Below are positions 61,974 through 64,000 of a stretch of DNA of 64,000 nt, piece after piece. How positions within the stretch are numbered: the stretch's first letter is position 1; every line of letters starts with the position of its first letter. This stretch comes from Pseudobacteriovorax antillogorgiicola (GTDB lineage: Bacteria; Bdellovibrionota_B; Oligoflexia; Oligoflexales; Oligoflexaceae), in NCBI RefSeq assembly GCF_900177345.1, contig NZ_FWZT01000019.1, positions 62,001 through 126,000 of the forward strand, read 5' to 3'. Below the pieces are notes generated by a model, which was not told the DNA's origin, did no database searches, and was given only the letters and a program-made list of their open reading frames with translations. The position numbers and the translations under genes were made by a program.

Positions 61974-62863
61974 GCACCATCTATGATTTGTCTAAGCTTC
62001 TCAGGGTCGCTGCCGGGGCCGACCACCAGAAGTTTTGTTCCCGATGCCAATGTTCCTCTGTACGGTCTGACAACGATGTCTCCAGAAGGTATCTTCTCAA
62101 AATAAGAGTAATGTTCGTCTTGATCCATCCTAGTGCAGCCCTTCACCCGCAATATGGTATCTGGAAGTGATTCTAGTATTCCTATCAATTTTTTGGAGTC
62201 AATAGGATCAGGTAAGTCAACTGAGCAAGAGGCCCAATGGGCTTTCTTATGATCCATTTGGTCAGCTGAGTTATTGGATGCTTTCAGGTTTGGCAGGCTC
62301 AGGCTATCTAACTCACTCCATGTCTTGAAGGAAGCTGAGGAGTTAAGGCTCGCAATATCTGCCTTGACTCGTTCGACTCTATTAGGTGAAACATTGGCTG
62401 CATGATTGAGGACTACCAAGGAGGAAACTTGTACTTGATTTGCTTCGAGCTCGTTGTGGTAGCCTCGTTTTTGCCAGTTTTGGACGTCAACGACAGATAT
62501 TTGGATGGGAGGCAAAAATTGCTCCTTTAGACCAACCCCAAGAAACTCCATCAACGAGCAAGCATCTGAGGTGCCATTTGCCTCGATAAAGGTGACTCCA
62601 TGCTTCCTCTCAGGAATAGAGTTCAGTTGCCTTCGCAGTTCAACCACCCCGCTACAACAGATGCAGCTGCCGCTCAGGGCCTGAATTTGGTCCGGTTGCA
62701 GAAACTCAAGGAACCTTTGAGAGTCTAGCACTGCGTTCTGGTAGTCGTTCAAAATAATATATGGTTGCCAATTTGCCTTGAGATACTCTTGAACAAGTCG
62801 TGTCAAAAGAGTTGTTTTGCCAACTCCTAAAAAACCAACAATGACAATAACAGCTTCTTGCAC
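61970..62863 (-). CDS. CobW/G3E family GTPase
   Basis: A G3E P-loop GTPase. Walker A in VIVIVGFLGVGKTTLL, a metal-binding CxCC in SGSCICCSGVVELRR, and the GTPase base-recognition region SSLVVLNHAANV (usual NKxD here NHAA, an alteration). A C-terminal CobW domain follows. Family members insert or chaperone metals such as zinc or cobalt. The open frame extends to 63076, adding 70 residues before the P-loop; the family normally begins within a few residues of the first beta-strand. I place the start at GTG 62863. ATG 62929 is an alternative. A divergent LysR gene lies upstream. Confidence 0.78.
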   Translation of the reverse strand: MQEAVIVIVGFLGVGKTTLLTRLVQEYLKANWQPYIILNDYQNAVLDSQRFLEFLQPDQIQALSGSCICCSGVVELRRQLNSIPERKHGVTFIEANGTSDACSLMEFLGVGLKEQFLPPIQISVVDVQNWQKRGYHNELEANQVQVSSLVVLNHAANVSPNRVERVKADIASLNSSASFKTWSELDSLSLPNLKASNNSADQMDHKKAHWASCSVDLPDPIDSKKLIGILESLPDTILRVKGCTRMDQDEHYSYFEKIPSGDIVVRPYRGTLASGTKLLVVGPGSDPEKLRQIIDGA

Positions 62864-63148
62864 AGCATTACTCTCTATCAATATGGATTTATAGTCCACC
62901 AGCCGTTCGGAAACGAAAACCGAAAGCATTTTCGTAAAGCTAGCTTTTCCAAGACAGGTTCGGTTATTTTGGTTTCCAAAATTCTCCAACTTATAGACGA
63001 TCATAGACTTATATGCAAGTACTTGCAGAATAGCTAAGCCCTTAATAAGTCCATTGAGAGCCAACTGGAAAAACATAATTTCTGTATAGAAATAATAGAA
63101 AATATGACTAAAATACGCTCCTCATCGAACTCTAGTACAGGAGCCAAA

Positions 63149-63172
63149 GTGGAACAGTGGAACAGTGGAACG
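63149..63172. repeat. Triple octamer repeat at the LysR start
   Basis: GTGGAACA, GTGGAACA and GTGGAAC(G) occur in tandem over the LysR start. AGGAG lies at 63139-63143. The GTG in the second copy (63157) is in frame with the gene; the first GTG is nearer the ribosome-binding site but out of frame. Gain or loss of one 8-bp unit would change which GTG is in frame. Confidence 0.6.
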
Positions 63173-64000
63173 GCGTCTTAGAGCTATTGGCGGCAGTTGA
63201 TCAGGGAACCCTATCTAAAGCAGCAAAACACTTGGGCGTTTCTCCCAGCCATGTGACAAAGCGAATTCAAGGACTAGAAGAGCGGCTGGGAATCAAGCTG
63301 CTAGCCCGGTCGACTCGATCGCTTAATTTAACGGAGATTGGTGAGCAATACTATGCAACAATGAAGCCCCTCGTCAACTCCTTAGAAGATCAAAATCGCT
63401 ATTTTACTGAGCTTCAGAATGGCGAGCGGGGCATCTTAAAAATCAGTGCTCCTCTGGGAGTGGGTGAAGATTTATTGATGGAAAGCATCACCGAGTTTTC
63501 TAATCGGTATCCAAATATTCAATTGACCCTCGATTTTTCCACGAGAACGATCAATCTTATCGAGGAGAAATTTGACTTAGCGCTACGTCTTTCGTCGAGG
63601 CTGGATGGGGGAATGGTTGCGAAAAAAGTCCTTGAAACCCAGTATCATCTGCTGGCATCTCCTGAATACTTTTCCAAGATGGGAAGGCCTCAAGATCCAT
63701 CCGAACTGAGCGAGCACTTAGGTCTGGCATTTTCACAGCCAGATTCAAATAAACCGATCCAATGGCAGTTTGCTAGCCCTGAGTCAGGGGAACGGTTCAA
63801 TGTTGGTATCACAGCGAAAATTCGCAGCAACTCGGTCAAGTCTCTCGTACGAGGTGCGATTAAAGGTGCAGGGATAATCTATGCTTCCCGATTCTTCGTG
63901 GAAGATGCCCTGCGCGATGGTTTATTAGAACCTGTTTTGCAAGAGTGGGTTCCAGATCGCGCATCGATCTGGGCAGTTTTCCCAGAAAGAAAGCAGCTGC
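63157..64000 (+). CDS. LysR-type transcriptional regulator (3' end outside window)
   Basis: An open frame of about 281 residues to the right edge, with no stop. The N-terminal winged helix is typical of LysR: NGVLELLAAVDQGTLSKAAK, HLGVSPSHVTKRIQGLEERL, GIKLLARSTRSLNLTEIGEQ. A substrate-binding domain follows (LKISAPLGVGEDLL, FDLALRLSSRLDGGMVAKKV, ...SVKSLVRGAIKGAGIIYASR). The start is GTG 63157 within the octamer repeat. It is divergent from the CobW gene. Its targets are unknown. Confidence 0.9.
   Translation, partial: MEQWNGVLELLAAVDQGTLSKAAKHLGVSPSHVTKRIQGLEERLGIKLLARSTRSLNLTEIGEQYYATMKPLVNSLEDQNRYFTELQNGERGILKISAPLGVGEDLLMESITEFSNRYPNIQLTLDFSTRTINLIEEKFDLALRLSSRLDGGMVAKKVLETQYHLLASPEYFSKMGRPQDPSELSEHLGLAFSQPDSNKPIQWQFASPESGERFNVGITAKIRSNSVKSLVRGAIKGAGIIYASRFFVEDALRDGLLEPVLQEWVPDRASIWAVFPERKQL

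Noticed and set aside
1-64000. CRISPR arrays, insertion sequences, prophage or rRNA
   Set aside because: No regularly spaced repeats, transposase or integrase genes, phage structural genes or rRNA-like sequence were found on reading both strands.

Overview
The window reads as a chromosomal segment of a Gram-negative, free-living bacterium with an unusually large load of exported proteins. Lipoproteins, Sec and Tat signal peptides, SulP and P-type ATPase transporters and two-component kinases are all present. The combination of DUF1552/DUF1592 gene pairs, a 7TMR-DISM sensor with a CheA-like kinase, TPR plus winged-helix regulators beside secreted proteins, and frequent TTG/GTG starts fits the Bdellovibrionota/Oligoflexia (Pseudobacteriovorax-like). 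That placement is inference from gene content only. I saw no rRNA, convincing tRNA, CRISPR array, insertion sequence or prophage. Several gene remnants show local decay.

Layout. 1-10 kb: a secreted Cys-rich repeat protein ending in a C45-type Ntn-hydrolase, a HEXXH-type lipoprotein, an S33 peptidase-like lipoprotein, the remains of a kinase, and an overlapping three-gene unit encoding a YHYH protein, a MORN-type protein and an SCO/SenC protein. 10-19 kb: small secreted proteins, a TPR/winged-helix regulator in operon with one of them, a remnant of a paralogue of that protein, a CAP-domain remnant, a trypsin-like lipoprotein, an FG-GAP/VCBS protein and a secreted phospholipase D. 18.6-24 kb (minus): a three-gene unit of exported proteins, DUF1552, a DUF1592-type c-haem protein with extra Big2/starch-binding/InlB-like modules, and a further CXXCH protein. 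24-28 kb: a SulP transporter coupled to a tandem universal stress protein, facing a GAF histidine kinase.

28-39 kb: a periplasmic binding protein, udp, then tesB, a SAM hydroxide adenosyltransferase, copZ and copA in one run, a DISM sensor kinase, an acyltransferase and a lipoprotein. 39.8-43.5 kb (minus): a second DUF1592/DUF1552 pair. 44-48 kb: a small acidic secreted protein, an HxlR regulator with its membrane-protein neighbour, three tandem small lipoproteins and an M20 amidohydrolase. 48.4-57.7 kb: a chemoreceptor-type signalling domain fused to rhodanese, a HAD phosphatase, a complete glucose-type PTS in two polypeptides (EIIA-HPr-EI and EIIC-EIIB-EIIB) and, divergently, a secreted GH3 beta-glucosidase. 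Together these form a plausible chain from outside beta-glucan hydrolysis to glucose phosphorylation. 57.7-64 kb: receiver-domain proteins, a hybrid histidine kinase, a membrane protein, a CobW-type GTPase and a LysR regulator that runs off the right edge.

The most unusual items are: a palindromic element of about 120-130 bp found twice, each time between convergent genes and each time supplying the stop codon of the plus-strand gene; the chemoreceptor-rhodanese fusion; the starch-binding/Big2/c-haem chimera; the paralogue remnant next to a secreted protein and its regulator; and a degenerate direct repeat shared by the upstream regions of that regulator and the CAP remnant.
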